A stretch of 64,000 nt of DNA from Clostridium sp. AM22-11AC (lineage in GTDB: Bacteria > Bacillota > Clostridia > Lachnospirales > Lachnospiraceae). The position numbers and the translations under genes were made by a program. Location: NCBI RefSeq assembly GCF_003473545.1, contig NZ_QUCM01000001.1:518105-582104 (forward strand), written 5' to 3'. Within the stretch, counting starts at the first letter, position 1. The number at the start of each line of letters is the position of its first letter. Below, piece after piece: positions 36,256-43,954 of this stretch. The notes below the pieces were generated by a model. That model was not told the DNA's origin, did no database searches, and saw nothing but the letters and a program-made list of their open reading frames with translations.

Positions 36256-37089
36256 ATGAAAAAAAGAAACATCTTACATGCTCTGATCTATACAGTGCTG
36301 ACTCTGGGCGCTCTCCTTGTATTTTTCCCATTTTATCTTACTGTAGTTTCTTCTTTAAAGGATATGAGCGACATCTTCAGCAATTTCTTCGGCCTTCCAA
36401 GGCATATTGTTTTTGACAATTTTGCCTACGTACTCCAGCGACCGGATTATTTCATCGCACTGAAAAACTCTGCGATTATCACTGGTGTAGCCATTGTTGC
36501 CATGGTATTTTTCCTTCCCATGTGTGCTTACGCCATTTCCCGCAGAAGATTTACATCCCGTTTTTACAGCTTTCTCTACTTTTTCATGGTAGCCGGTATT
36601 TTTATCCCTTTCCAGGTAAAAATGCTTCCCATGGTAAAGTTAATGAGCAATATCGGTCTTCTTAACAGGACTGGCGCCATCCTTTTCTACATTGCAAACT
36701 CCACCTGCGAAGGTATCTTCCTTTTAGTAGGCTATCTGGCTTCCATGCCTACTGATCTGGAAGAAGCTGCCTATATTGACGGCGCTACTACAAACCAGGT
36801 GTTTTATAAGATCGTGCGTCCTATTATGAAACCTATCATATCCACAGTTGTTATCAAAAACTCCCTGTGGATCTGGAATGACTACTTTATGCCATCCCTT
36901 GTATTAAACCAGTCTAACTTAAACCGTACACTGACTTTGTACCAGTACTCATTCCGTACAGAAAACTCTACCAATTTCACTATTGTATTTGCAGTTATGC
37001 TTCTTTCTATCCTGCCGATCTTTATCGTTTACTGCCTGTTCCAGAAACAGATCGTCTCCGGCATGATGGAAGGTGCTGTCAAAGGTTAG
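36256..37089 (+). CDS. Carbohydrate ABC importer permease 2 (MalG-like)
   Basis: 277 residues, six membrane segments. The EAA coupling loop is LEEAAYIDGATTNQVFYKIVRPIMKPIIS. RBS ACAGGAGGTATCCC. It lies 15 nt after permease 1 and 12 nt before the esterase gene, so the operon is tight. Confidence 0.93.
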   Translation: MKKRNILHALIYTVLTLGALLVFFPFYLTVVSSLKDMSDIFSNFFGLPRHIVFDNFAYVLQRPDYFIALKNSAIITGVAIVAMVFFLPMCAYAISRRRFTSRFYSFLYFFMVAGIFIPFQVKMLPMVKLMSNIGLLNRTGAILFYIANSTCEGIFLLVGYLASMPTDLEEAAYIDGATTNQVFYKIVRPIMKPIISTVVIKNSLWIWNDYFMPSLVLNQSNLNRTLTLYQYSFRTENSTNFTIVFAVMLLSILPIFIVYCLFQKQIVSGMMEGAVKG

Positions 37090-37101
37090 GAGGTATATAC
37101 A

Positions 37102-37920
37102 TTGGCTTTATTACATGTGAATTTCCACTCAAAGGTCCTGAATATGGACACTAAGATCGGCGTGATCATGCCCCAGAAAATGCAGGGCATCGGTCTTGCC
37201 GGAAGCGAGCAGGCAGACAGCTTTCCAGTTCTGTGGCTGTTGCACGGACGCAGTGATGATTATACCATCTGGATGCGCCGTACTTCTATCGAACGCTACG
37301 CAGCTCCTTTAGGTCTGATGGTCATTATGCCGGAGGTAAGCTACAGCCGTTATATCAATATGAAGCATGGTCCCCGCTATTATGACTATATTTCAAAGGA
37401 ACTGCCTGAATTTTGTGCAAAATTATTCCCGAAAATGAGTCGGAAACGGGAAGATAACTACATTGCCGGATTGTCCATGGGCGGCGGCGGCGCTATGTGG
37501 GTAGGTCTGCACAATCCGGACAAATATGGCTGGATCTGTATGCTTTCCACTGGAGGAGTTGCTCCACTGGAGCACCTTTGGAGAAATACAGTTGTCAGTG
37601 ACTATATGTTTAAAAAATGCAATGAGGACATTTACGGCACCTCTGATTCTGATTCCCTTGCAGGAACAGAATACGACATTTTAAAGCTGATCCAGGATAC
37701 TGCAAAAGAGCATACTGTACTGCCAAAAATATACCACGCTATGGGTACAGAAGATGTCCGATATCCTGTTGCCATGGAGATCAAAAAAACCTTTGAAAAC
37801 CTTCCCGGTAATCCATATGAGTATGAATACCACGAAGGTCCCGGTGTCCATGAGTGGGTCTTCTGGGATGAATGGATCCAACATTTCCTTGACACTCTTG
37901 CGTTGAAAGGAGGAAACTAA
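37102..37920 (+). CDS. Esterase D/tributyrin-esterase family hydrolase, catalytically complete
   Basis: 272-residue alpha/beta hydrolase starting at a TTG, chosen because AGGAGGTATATACA precedes it and no ATG fits. Nucleophile elbow AGLSMGG with Ser125; acid Asp218 in MGTEDVRY; His250 in GVHEWVFW; oxyanion region LLHGRSDD. It resembles EstA-type tributyrin esterases, which remove short acyl groups. With a sugar importer upstream, it may deacylate imported glycans in the cytoplasm; no signal peptide is present. Immediately followed by a paralogue lacking the triad. Confidence 0.88.
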   Translation: MALLHVNFHSKVLNMDTKIGVIMPQKMQGIGLAGSEQADSFPVLWLLHGRSDDYTIWMRRTSIERYAAPLGLMVIMPEVSYSRYINMKHGPRYYDYISKELPEFCAKLFPKMSRKREDNYIAGLSMGGGGAMWVGLHNPDKYGWICMLSTGGVAPLEHLWRNTVVSDYMFKKCNEDIYGTSDSDSLAGTEYDILKLIQDTAKEHTVLPKIYHAMGTEDVRYPVAMEIKKTFENLPGNPYEYEYHEGPGVHEWVFWDEWIQHFLDTLALKGGN

Positions 37921-37921
37921 C

Positions 37922-38662
37922 ATGGCTCTCATACTGGACCACTTTTATTCAGCTGCCCTTACGGAATGCAATTCCCTGACAGCTATTGTTCCTGTGGAAA
38001 ACAATGAAAAAAGCTCTTATCCTGTTTTATGGCTGCTTCCCCCTGCAGGCTGCGACCACACAGCATGGCAGCGCCATACAGCTGTAGAGGATCTGGCAGA
38101 TGAACTGGGCATTATCATTGTGATGCCGGATCTGAAATTAAGCTACGGGCTTGATATGATCCATGGATTTGCTTATTTCCAGATGCTTACAAAAGAGCTT
38201 CCGGAAATGGTTGCTGACTATTTCCCGGCTGACCTGGGCTTCCAGATGATCGCCGGTGTAAAGGAAGGAGGCTATACAGCCTTAAACGCAGCTCTTTCTG
38301 TTCCTGGACAGTACCATATGGCAGCATCTTACAGCTGCGGTTCTCTTACAGACGAGACTTTTGACCCAGAACTGGATAAGCAGCTGGATAATGCATTTGG
38401 AACCACTGATCTTCGCACATTGAATGGCACGGATAAGGATCTGAAAATGCTGGTTCAAACATCCAAAGATCACAATATGGTCCTTTCTTTAGAGTATTCT
38501 GAGAAAGATGACTATAAAGCTTCCTCTGCTCTTTTAGCTGACTGCATCCTGAAAAGTTCTTTTAGCAACCGGTCTGTACGGGTACAAAAAGAAGCTCTTA
38601 CCTGGTCAAAATGGGCTGAAGCTTTAAAAACCGATGTTAAAAATGCTTTGAAACAGCTTTGA
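37922..38662 (+). CDS. Esterase-family pseudoenzyme, paralogue of the preceding gene
   Basis: 246 residues, colinear with the esterase just upstream (MALILDHFYSAALTECNSLTAIVP; YPVLWLLPPAGCDHTAWQRHTAVE). The nucleophile elbow reads AGVKEGG, so the serine is replaced by Lys114; the histidine region reads ALTWSKWAEAL where the active copy has VHEWVFWDEWI, so the catalytic His is gone. Only an Asp (SEKDDY) remains. Not a frame-shifted relic: it is full length, has an RBS (AAAGGAGGAAAC) and begins one base after the esterase stop. Possibly a binding or regulatory partner. Confidence 0.82.
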   Translation: MALILDHFYSAALTECNSLTAIVPVENNEKSSYPVLWLLPPAGCDHTAWQRHTAVEDLADELGIIIVMPDLKLSYGLDMIHGFAYFQMLTKELPEMVADYFPADLGFQMIAGVKEGGYTALNAALSVPGQYHMAASYSCGSLTDETFDPELDKQLDNAFGTTDLRTLNGTDKDLKMLVQTSKDHNMVLSLEYSEKDDYKASSALLADCILKSSFSNRSVRVQKEALTWSKWAEALKTDVKNALKQL

Positions 38663-38700
38663 TCAGGCAGATCAAGCTTCACAAGAAAGGATGATATCAT

Positions 38701-39090
38701 ATGACTCCTGGTGCTTATTGTGACGGGATCCAGCATGTTGGAATCCCAACAGATCATTTAGAAAATACGATCCATTTTTACGAGGATCTGGGATTCCAGG
38801 TCATCTTAAGGGCTTGTGTCCCGGAAAAGAACCAGCATGTAGCTTTTTTGCAGTTAGGAAATCTGGTGATCGAAACTTATGAGGATCCTGTGGCTCTCTG
38901 TGACGGAGCCATTAACCACATTGCCTTAAACTGCCTGGATATTGAAAAAGCCTACGAAGCTGCTTTAAACCAGAAGCATCTGGTGTTGAGCAATGGCATT
39001 GAAGCTCTTGATTTCTGGGAAAGAGGTGTGTACTTCTTTATCATCCAGGGACCAAACAAAGAGCGGATCGAGTTTTGCCAGAAACTGTAA
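38701..39090 (+). CDS. VOC family (glyoxalase-like) metalloprotein
   Basis: 129 residues with two beta-alpha-beta-beta-beta units. The four metal ligands of the fold are in place: His12 (IQHVGI), Glu58 (VIETYE), His73 (INHIAL) and Glu124 (RIEFCQ). Substrate unknown; family members include glyoxalase I and methylmalonyl-CoA/other epimerases. Last gene of the sugar-importer operon, RBS AAGAAAGGATG, followed by a terminator. Confidence 0.85.
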   Translation: MTPGAYCDGIQHVGIPTDHLENTIHFYEDLGFQVILRACVPEKNQHVAFLQLGNLVIETYEDPVALCDGAINHIALNCLDIEKAYEAALNQKHLVLSNGIEALDFWERGVYFFIIQGPNKERIEFCQKL

Positions 39091-39121
39091 ATTTGATTTT
39101 TAGGGGAGTATTTGTATAGAT

Positions 39122-39153
39122 CACAGAACGCGCCTTCTGGCGCGTTTTCTGTG
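39122..39153 (+). terminator. Terminator of the sugar-importer operon
   Basis: CACAGAACGCGCC / GGCGCGTTTTCTGTG with a TTCT loop. Confidence 0.8.
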
Positions 39154-39161
39154 TGGATAAA

Positions 39162-39208
39162 GCAAAAACAGGCTGAACATTTTTATATGACATGCAGCCT
39201 GTTTTTGC
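39162..39208. terminator. Second terminator, mainly for the mini-Fur gene
   Basis: GCAAAAACAGGCTG (39162-39175) pairs with CAGCCTGTTTTTGC (39195-39208). It lies about 55 nt after the mini-Fur stop on the minus strand and has T-runs on both strands. Confidence 0.85.
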
Positions 39209-39264
39209 TATGCATACAGAAGAACCTGCCATGAGGCAGTTTCTGTAAGTAAACTATCCCGGCT

Positions 39265-39522
39265 TTAGCTGATCTTATCTTCAACTGGATAAGAATATCT
39301 GTATCCTCTGCTTAAAAATCCCATTTCCTCTAATACGCCTACCATTCTGTAAACAGTCGCCAAGCCGATAGTTGGATCCTTTTTGGAGGCCATGTAGTAG
39401 ATTTCCTTACAGCTGGACCATTTTCCTTCTAATATAACATCCAGAAGGATTTTTCTCTGTCCTGTGATCCTTTTTCCTTTTCTCTGAAGTTCTCCTATGA
39501 TCTGCGCTTTCTGATCTGACAT
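39265..39522 (-). CDS. Fur-family DNA-binding domain protein lacking the metal/dimerisation domain
   Basis: 85 residues from the ATG at 39522, which follows AAGGAGGAGACTT; the open frame upstream to 39579 has no RBS. The winged helix is clear (GKRITGQRKILLDVILEG...CKEIYYMASKKDPTIGLATVYRMVGVLEEMGFLSRG). The protein stops where Fur, Zur and PerR continue for about 60 more residues with His/Cys metal sites. The sequence after the stop in all frames shows no HxHxxCxxC-like remnant, so it is a short protein rather than a recent truncation. Its promoter shares operators with the feo promoter. Confidence 0.8.
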   Translation of the reverse strand: MSDQKAQIIGELQRKGKRITGQRKILLDVILEGKWSSCKEIYYMASKKDPTIGLATVYRMVGVLEEMGFLSRGYRYSYPVEDKIS

Positions 39523-39638
39523 AAGTCTCCTCCTTCTTTTAAGCATCACGGATATCCTGTTTTGATGCCTTTTATCCATATTTCCTACATAGTCTGTTTC
39601 ATCTTTTTTATTTTATACATTTTGGATCTGTGTTATAG

Positions 39639-39699
39639 TTAGTTTAGACTAATTTATCTAACCGTTTATAAGATTAGCACCAACTAACTTTCTTGTCAA
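39639..39699 (-). promoter_or_regulatory. Mini-Fur promoter with paired TTAG-N6-CTAA operators
   Basis: Minus-strand TTGACA (39694-39699), 17-bp spacer, TAATCT (39671-39676). TTAG-N6-CTAA at 39674-39687 overlaps the -10 element. TTAG-N6-CTAA also lies downstream at 39639-39652 (followed by TTTA). Spacing and placement mirror the feo promoter. Confidence 0.7.
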
Positions 39700-39718
39700 C
39701 TGTTTTTTGATAAAAAAT

Positions 39719-39767
39719 AAGCAACAAGTACTATCTGTTAAGGTTCTCCAGACAATACCTGTTGCTT
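39719..39767 (-). terminator. Terminator after the second 2HCT transporter gene
   Basis: AAGCAACAAGTA (39719-39730) pairs with TACCTGTTGCTT (39756-39767). The minus strand continues ATTTTTTATC, a good T-run. Confidence 0.8.
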
Positions 39768-39793
39768 GAGTTTACATGAAAATGACTATTCGA

Positions 39794-41125
39794 TTATTTT
39801 AACATTAAAAGGGGATATAAGAAACCGATCCATACTACCATCAGCGCACCGCCGATACGGGTGGAAATAGAGGAGAATGCTAACAGGCTCATTCTGTCAC
39901 CTGCTGTCAGCACTGCAAGATCACCGGAACCACCGATGTTGCAGCAGCAAAGACCTGCTGTAATACCGGCTTCATAGCCCCACAGACCAAAAAGTTGTCC
40001 AAAGATGATGGCTCCAATGTATGCACCAAGAACTGCTAAAACAATGATAACTAAAGCTGCTGGTGTAAAATAGCTGATCATAGTTTCAATACTAATAGAG
40101 TTAATGCCGATACCTGCGATGATCGCTGGCAGCAGTCCCTTTAACATAAAGTTCATGCCATTTACTGTGTAGTTGGTGATCTTTTCATCCATAATACCGG
40201 TGCATTTGACCACAACAGCAATGATGATCGCCCATGCAAGACCAGCGATCACTTTGGTTCCGGGAAGCTTGCCTAAAATAGTTCCTAATAAATAGATGCC
40301 AAGGCAGATAAAGATACCGCCGCAGACTTTGGCAGGATCTTCACTGAGGGCTGGAAGCTGCTCAGTGCTTTCCGTCTGCATAGTTCCTGCTTTGCGAAGG
40401 ATAGCCGGATTTTCATCTGGAGATACCATCCCCAGCTTCCTTAAAATTGGTTTGGAAAGAGCACACATTAAAACAGCTACTACGTTAGAAAGTGAAACGT
40501 AGCATAAAAACATACCGGACATGCTCATCCAGTCTGTACCGGAAAGATCCGTATACAGAATAGGAATAGTTACAAGAGCACCGCCGGAGCCGCCGGACAT
40601 AGTAGGCGCACCAATATCAAAGATAGCATTTAATGGGCCATATCCTGTGATAAGACCACCTAAAAAGCAGAATCCCAGTGCAAATACCTGAGAGCCTAAA
40701 ATTGCAGGCAGATAACGTGAAATAGCACCTAATAAGATCTTACGGTCCATATACAGGACAGATCCACAAAGAAGGGCTGCAATGTATACGTCCTGAAAGC
40801 CGTATTTCATAAGGATAGATACGCCCTTTACAGTTGTTTCAGGAAGCAGTCCGAAATAATTTAACAATGCCGGTCCGAACATACAGAAAAGAACAGAGCC
40901 GCCTAAGTAGCTGTTTACAATGGGGATACTGTTGCCCAACCAGAAGAACAGGCCGCCTACACTCATTAAGAAGGCCAGTGTTCCCACCATTCCAACACCG
41001 GTAGTCTCACCGATCTTTACAGTTGGCATAAAGCCGCCATAAGTACAGATGATCACTACTAAAAACAGTGGTACGAAGTACTTTGCTGTAAGTCCGCAGA
41101 CTTTAAATTCCACTTTTTTACCCAT
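39794..41125 (-). CDS. 2-Hydroxycarboxylate transporter family symporter, second copy
   Basis: 443 residues with 10-11 membrane segments. 2HCT (CitS/MaeN/CimH) marks are the two Gly-Gly-Ser-Gly/Gly reentrant loops, APTMSGGSGGALVTIP and CCNIGGSGDLAVL. The start is the ATG at 41125, after AGAAAGGAGGAAATC. Family members exchange or symport citrate, malate, citramalate or lactate. It is about 95% identical by eye to the copy at 43955-45286; differences are conservative and scattered, so the gene is intact and probably functional. It sits at the end of a decayed duplicate segment. Confidence 0.92.
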   Translation of the reverse strand: MGKKVEFKVCGLTAKYFVPLFLVVIICTYGGFMPTVKIGETTGVGMVGTLAFLMSVGGLFFWLGNSIPIVNSYLGGSVLFCMFGPALLNYFGLLPETTVKGVSILMKYGFQDVYIAALLCGSVLYMDRKILLGAISRYLPAILGSQVFALGFCFLGGLITGYGPLNAIFDIGAPTMSGGSGGALVTIPILYTDLSGTDWMSMSGMFLCYVSLSNVVAVLMCALSKPILRKLGMVSPDENPAILRKAGTMQTESTEQLPALSEDPAKVCGGIFICLGIYLLGTILGKLPGTKVIAGLAWAIIIAVVVKCTGIMDEKITNYTVNGMNFMLKGLLPAIIAGIGINSISIETMISYFTPAALVIIVLAVLGAYIGAIIFGQLFGLWGYEAGITAGLCCCNIGGSGDLAVLTAGDRMSLLAFSSISTRIGGALMVVWIGFLYPLLMLK

Positions 41126-41141
41126 TTTGATTTCCTCCTTT

Positions 41142-41837
41142 CTATAACAGACCTTTTTCAACTTTTTTCATAATGCTTTTTACCAGACCACCATCCATAA
41201 TGATGTGGTACAGGTTTTCCGGGATAGCCGGAATCGCATATGTTTTGCCGTCAGCAGTGATCTTCTGGTTGTCCAGATCTACCTGAATGATATCACCTTC
41301 CTTTACGTGATCCGCCAGATCCTGGCATTCAAGCATCAGGATACCATTTGCCACCAGAACCTCTGCCGCCTGCTCTCTGGAGGAACCGCAGCCGAAGTTG
41401 CTTCCTGCTACGATCAGGTCACCTTCCCGAAGCTTCGCTGCCAGATCCGGTCTTAAAGGCTCAAATACATGGGTTTTGATCTCGTCCATTGTCTCATAAT
41501 TTAAGTGCTGTGTTGGGATAATGATATCGGTGTCAATATCATCACCAAACTTCCAGCAGCGGCCCTCAAAGGTAAGGGAACGTGTTTCTGTCTTCTCTTC
41601 CTCTGCCGGAGCCAGTTCTTTTAAGGTGCCGCCAGTGGTTCCGCCGATGAATACACTTTTGATCTTTACTGCTGACAGTTCAGAGAGAGGTTTGATCTCT
41701 GTGCAGCCACCTGGAAGTGCTGTTACTTCCCGGGTTTTAACTGCATCAAAGATGTATGTACTTGTTTCGCTGTCTGCTGTGTTCGTATTGAATGCTGCCG
41801 GTTCCCCTGTTACTTGCATATTCTTTATATTTCTCAC
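41142..41837 (-). pseudogene. Decayed copy of the aconitase-like/swivel fusion gene
   Basis: 231-codon open frame matching the C-terminal parts of the 544-residue protein at 48642-50276 but with three losses. The first ~210 residues are absent. About 110 residues are missing after KSVFIGGTTGGTLKEL, which jumps directly to APAEEEKTETRSLTFEGRCWKFG. In the swivel domain 21 residues (those with SFARIFFRNA) are missing between LVANG and ILMLE. GSNFGCGSSREQA remains. The start region overlaps the tail of the truncated OadA-like fragment in another frame and has no RBS. The swivel core loss makes activity unlikely. Confidence 0.85.
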
Positions 41838-42483
41838 GGATCATTTTAAAATAATCATTGATCTGGGCCAGAAGATCCATATCCAGATGAGGATCAAATC
41901 CGGTTCCCTTTAAGCAGGTAACAATACTTTCAAGCGGCGGATGAGATGGGCTTAAAGATAAGGAGGAAACATCGCAGTCTACTGTGCAGGCACCAGCCTT
42001 AATGGCCTCCCAGTAACAGATATCAGCCATGCCACCGATGCAGTGTGCATGAAAATGAACAGGAAGTCCTACTTCTTTGCGCACTGCGCTGATCACATCA
42101 GAAACCTGCTTTGGATTTATCATTCCCGCCATATCTTCAATATGAATAGCTTTTACGCCCAATGCTGCGTAGTCCTTTGCCATCTGCACATATTTTTCCA
42201 ATGTATGTACCGGACTGATGGTATAGCAGATATTTGCCTCAGCAACCTTGCCGTTTTTAACAACTGCCTTAATAGCTGTCTCTGTATTTCTCACATCATT
42301 TAAGCCGTCAAATACCAGGAACTTGTCAATTCCTGCTTTTGCAGCCAGTTCTACAAACTTCTCCACAACATCATCTGGATACTGCTTATAGCCGATCAGA
42401 TTCTGTCCACGAAGAAGCATTCTTAGCGGAGTCTTCTTACAAAGCTTCTTAAACTCTCTTACACGATCCCAGGGATCATCCCC
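41803..42483 (-). pseudogene. Internal fragment of the PYC/OadA-like gene
   Basis: On the minus strand the sequence from DDPWDRVREFKKLCKKTPLRMLLRGQ to EKYKEYASNRG matches residues ~72-298 of the gene at 54402-55769 almost perfectly. The first ~70 and last ~160 residues are gone. No start codon or RBS precedes the fragment; the left break falls in a G-run at about 42484 next to an inverted repeat. It keeps the same Glu in place of the usual carbamylated Lys (CYWEAIKAG). It then runs out of frame into the swivel-gene remnant. Confidence 0.85.
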
Positions 42484-42492
42484 CCTATATCC

Positions 42493-42604
42493 GTTTGCAT
42501 ATCATCAACCAAGTCGTTTCCTTAGTTATCAATTGTTACTTTTGTTAACTGTAACGTTAATATGCAAACTTATATCTTGGTATTATTGGTTAAATTATTA
42601 ACTA
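42493..42604. promoter_or_regulatory. Operator-like and inverted-repeat sequences before the pseudogene
   Basis: GTTTGCATAT (42493-42502) and ATATGCAAAC (42560-42569) form a perfect inverted repeat beside the deletion breakpoint. TGGTTAAA-TT-ATTAACTA at 42587-42604 resembles the AAGTTAAT-N2-ATTAACTT operator next to the LacI-family gene at 56 kb. This suggests that the regulatory region was duplicated as well. Confidence 0.5.
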
Positions 42605-42618
42605 TTTTCTTTTAAAAA

Positions 42619-43707
42619 TCATACATCTTTTCCCAAAAATTGGCAACAAAAATCTGCCATTTCCCCTGTTAAAACTATTTTTGCCCCCGGATATTTCATA
42701 TCTTCTGTACTAATTTTAGCTTCCAGCACTTTTTCAACTGCCTCTTCTACTGTTTTTGCCTCTTTCTCCAGTCCAAAGCTGCACCGCAGCATCAGGGCCG
42801 CTGCCATGATCATTCCCACGGGACTTACCTTCTGTTTTCCGATCAATGACTCATCTGGATAATGAAGCTGGTTAGGTGTATATAGTCCTTTTCCGGATAC
42901 GGAAAGTTCTGCGGAACCAAAAAGTCCTGCAGTTCCAGTCAACCCGGTTCCTTCATCGGAGATAATATCCCCAAACAGATTGGCAGTAAAGATCACATCA
43001 TATTCCCAGGGACGACGGATCAGTTTCAAGGCCGCAGAATCAATATATTCATGGCTCAGTTCCACCTCCGGGTACTCTTTTCCGATCTCTGTTACTGTTT
43101 TCCGCCACAATCTGGAGCTTCCCAGTACATTTGCCTTATCAAGACTTACCACCTTATTTCTTCTTCCTTTTGCCAGTTCAAAGGCAAAACGGGCCGTATC
43201 TTCCACGATCTTCTGATTATAATATTCGTATTCATAAGCTTCCGGGCCATGTACCCCCTTTCCTTTTACCTGTTCCGAGCATAATACTCCCCCTGCTATA
43301 TCACGGACAAATAAATAATCAAGCCCGCCGGAAAGGGTATTTTTATTTAATGGTGAAAGCTCCATCAATGCCGGATATAGCCGCACCGGCCGCAGGTTGG
43401 TAGTAACTCCCAGCTCCTTTCGTAACTTAAGAAGGGCATATTCCGGGCGCTTGGTCAAAGGCTCATTTTTATATTTTTCCAGACCTGTATTTCCCAGAAG
43501 AACTGCATCTGCCTGAAGGCACTTTTTTAAAGACTCTTTTGGAAGAGGTTCTCCTGTTTCTTCTATAGAAGAAGAACAGGCCTTAACGTGAGTAATGTTA
43601 AGTACATGACCATATATTTCACACACTCTCTTTAAGACCTGCTCAGTTGCCTCTGTGATCTCCGGACCGATCCCGTCCCCCGGTATTACTGCTATATTTA
43701 TTTCCAT
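42619..43707 (-). CDS. Divergent isopropylmalate/isocitrate dehydrogenase family enzyme
   Basis: 362 residues, beta-decarboxylating dehydrogenase fold. IAVIPGDGIGPEI, TTNLRPVR (substrate arginines), SLDKANVLGSSRLWR, HEYIDSAALKLI and the Mg-binding FGDIISDEGTGLTG are conserved. The nucleotide-binding HGSAPDIAGK loop of LeuB is replaced by LHYPDESLIGK, and the substrate helix is atypical (LLGNTGLEKYKNEP). It is thus not a standard LeuB or Icd. The start is the ATG at 43707. It probably oxidatively decarboxylates a 2-hydroxy-dicarboxylate to a 2-oxo acid, feeding PFOR. Separated from the upstream operon by a very strong hairpin. Confidence 0.85.
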   Translation of the reverse strand: MEINIAVIPGDGIGPEITEATEQVLKRVCEIYGHVLNITHVKACSSSIEETGEPLPKESLKKCLQADAVLLGNTGLEKYKNEPLTKRPEYALLKLRKELGVTTNLRPVRLYPALMELSPLNKNTLSGGLDYLFVRDIAGGVLCSEQVKGKGVHGPEAYEYEYYNQKIVEDTARFAFELAKGRRNKVVSLDKANVLGSSRLWRKTVTEIGKEYPEVELSHEYIDSAALKLIRRPWEYDVIFTANLFGDIISDEGTGLTGTAGLFGSAELSVSGKGLYTPNQLHYPDESLIGKQKVSPVGMIMAAALMLRCSFGLEKEAKTVEEAVEKVLEAKISTEDMKYPGAKIVLTGEMADFCCQFLGKDV

Positions 43708-43781
43708 ATTTTTCCATTTTCCTTTCTGCAAACATGTTTGGCTACATGTGCTGCCGTTGGCAGCGCAAGATAATCGCAAAA

Positions 43782-43834
43782 ACCGCCCAGGACCGGTATC
43801 CGACCCATTACTGGTCGGACCGGTCCTGGGCGGT
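43782..43834 (-). terminator. Strong hairpin between the 2HCT gene and the dehydrogenase gene
   Basis: ACCGCCCAGGACCGGT (43782-43797) pairs perfectly with ACCGGTCCTGGGCGGT (43819-43834), plus an inner CCGACC/GGTCGG stem: 22 paired bases in all. The minus strand continues with TTTTTG. A small GCTGCC/GGCAGC hairpin (43749-43763) follows. Confidence 0.88.
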
Positions 43835-43954
43835 CACATTATTTATTCACTTATCATTCACTTATTCAGGATTAATATTTAACTTTTTCGTTGACTTATT
43901 CTTTAACTTAGGAAGATTAATTTGATTTTATTATAACACTTTTAACACGGTCAT

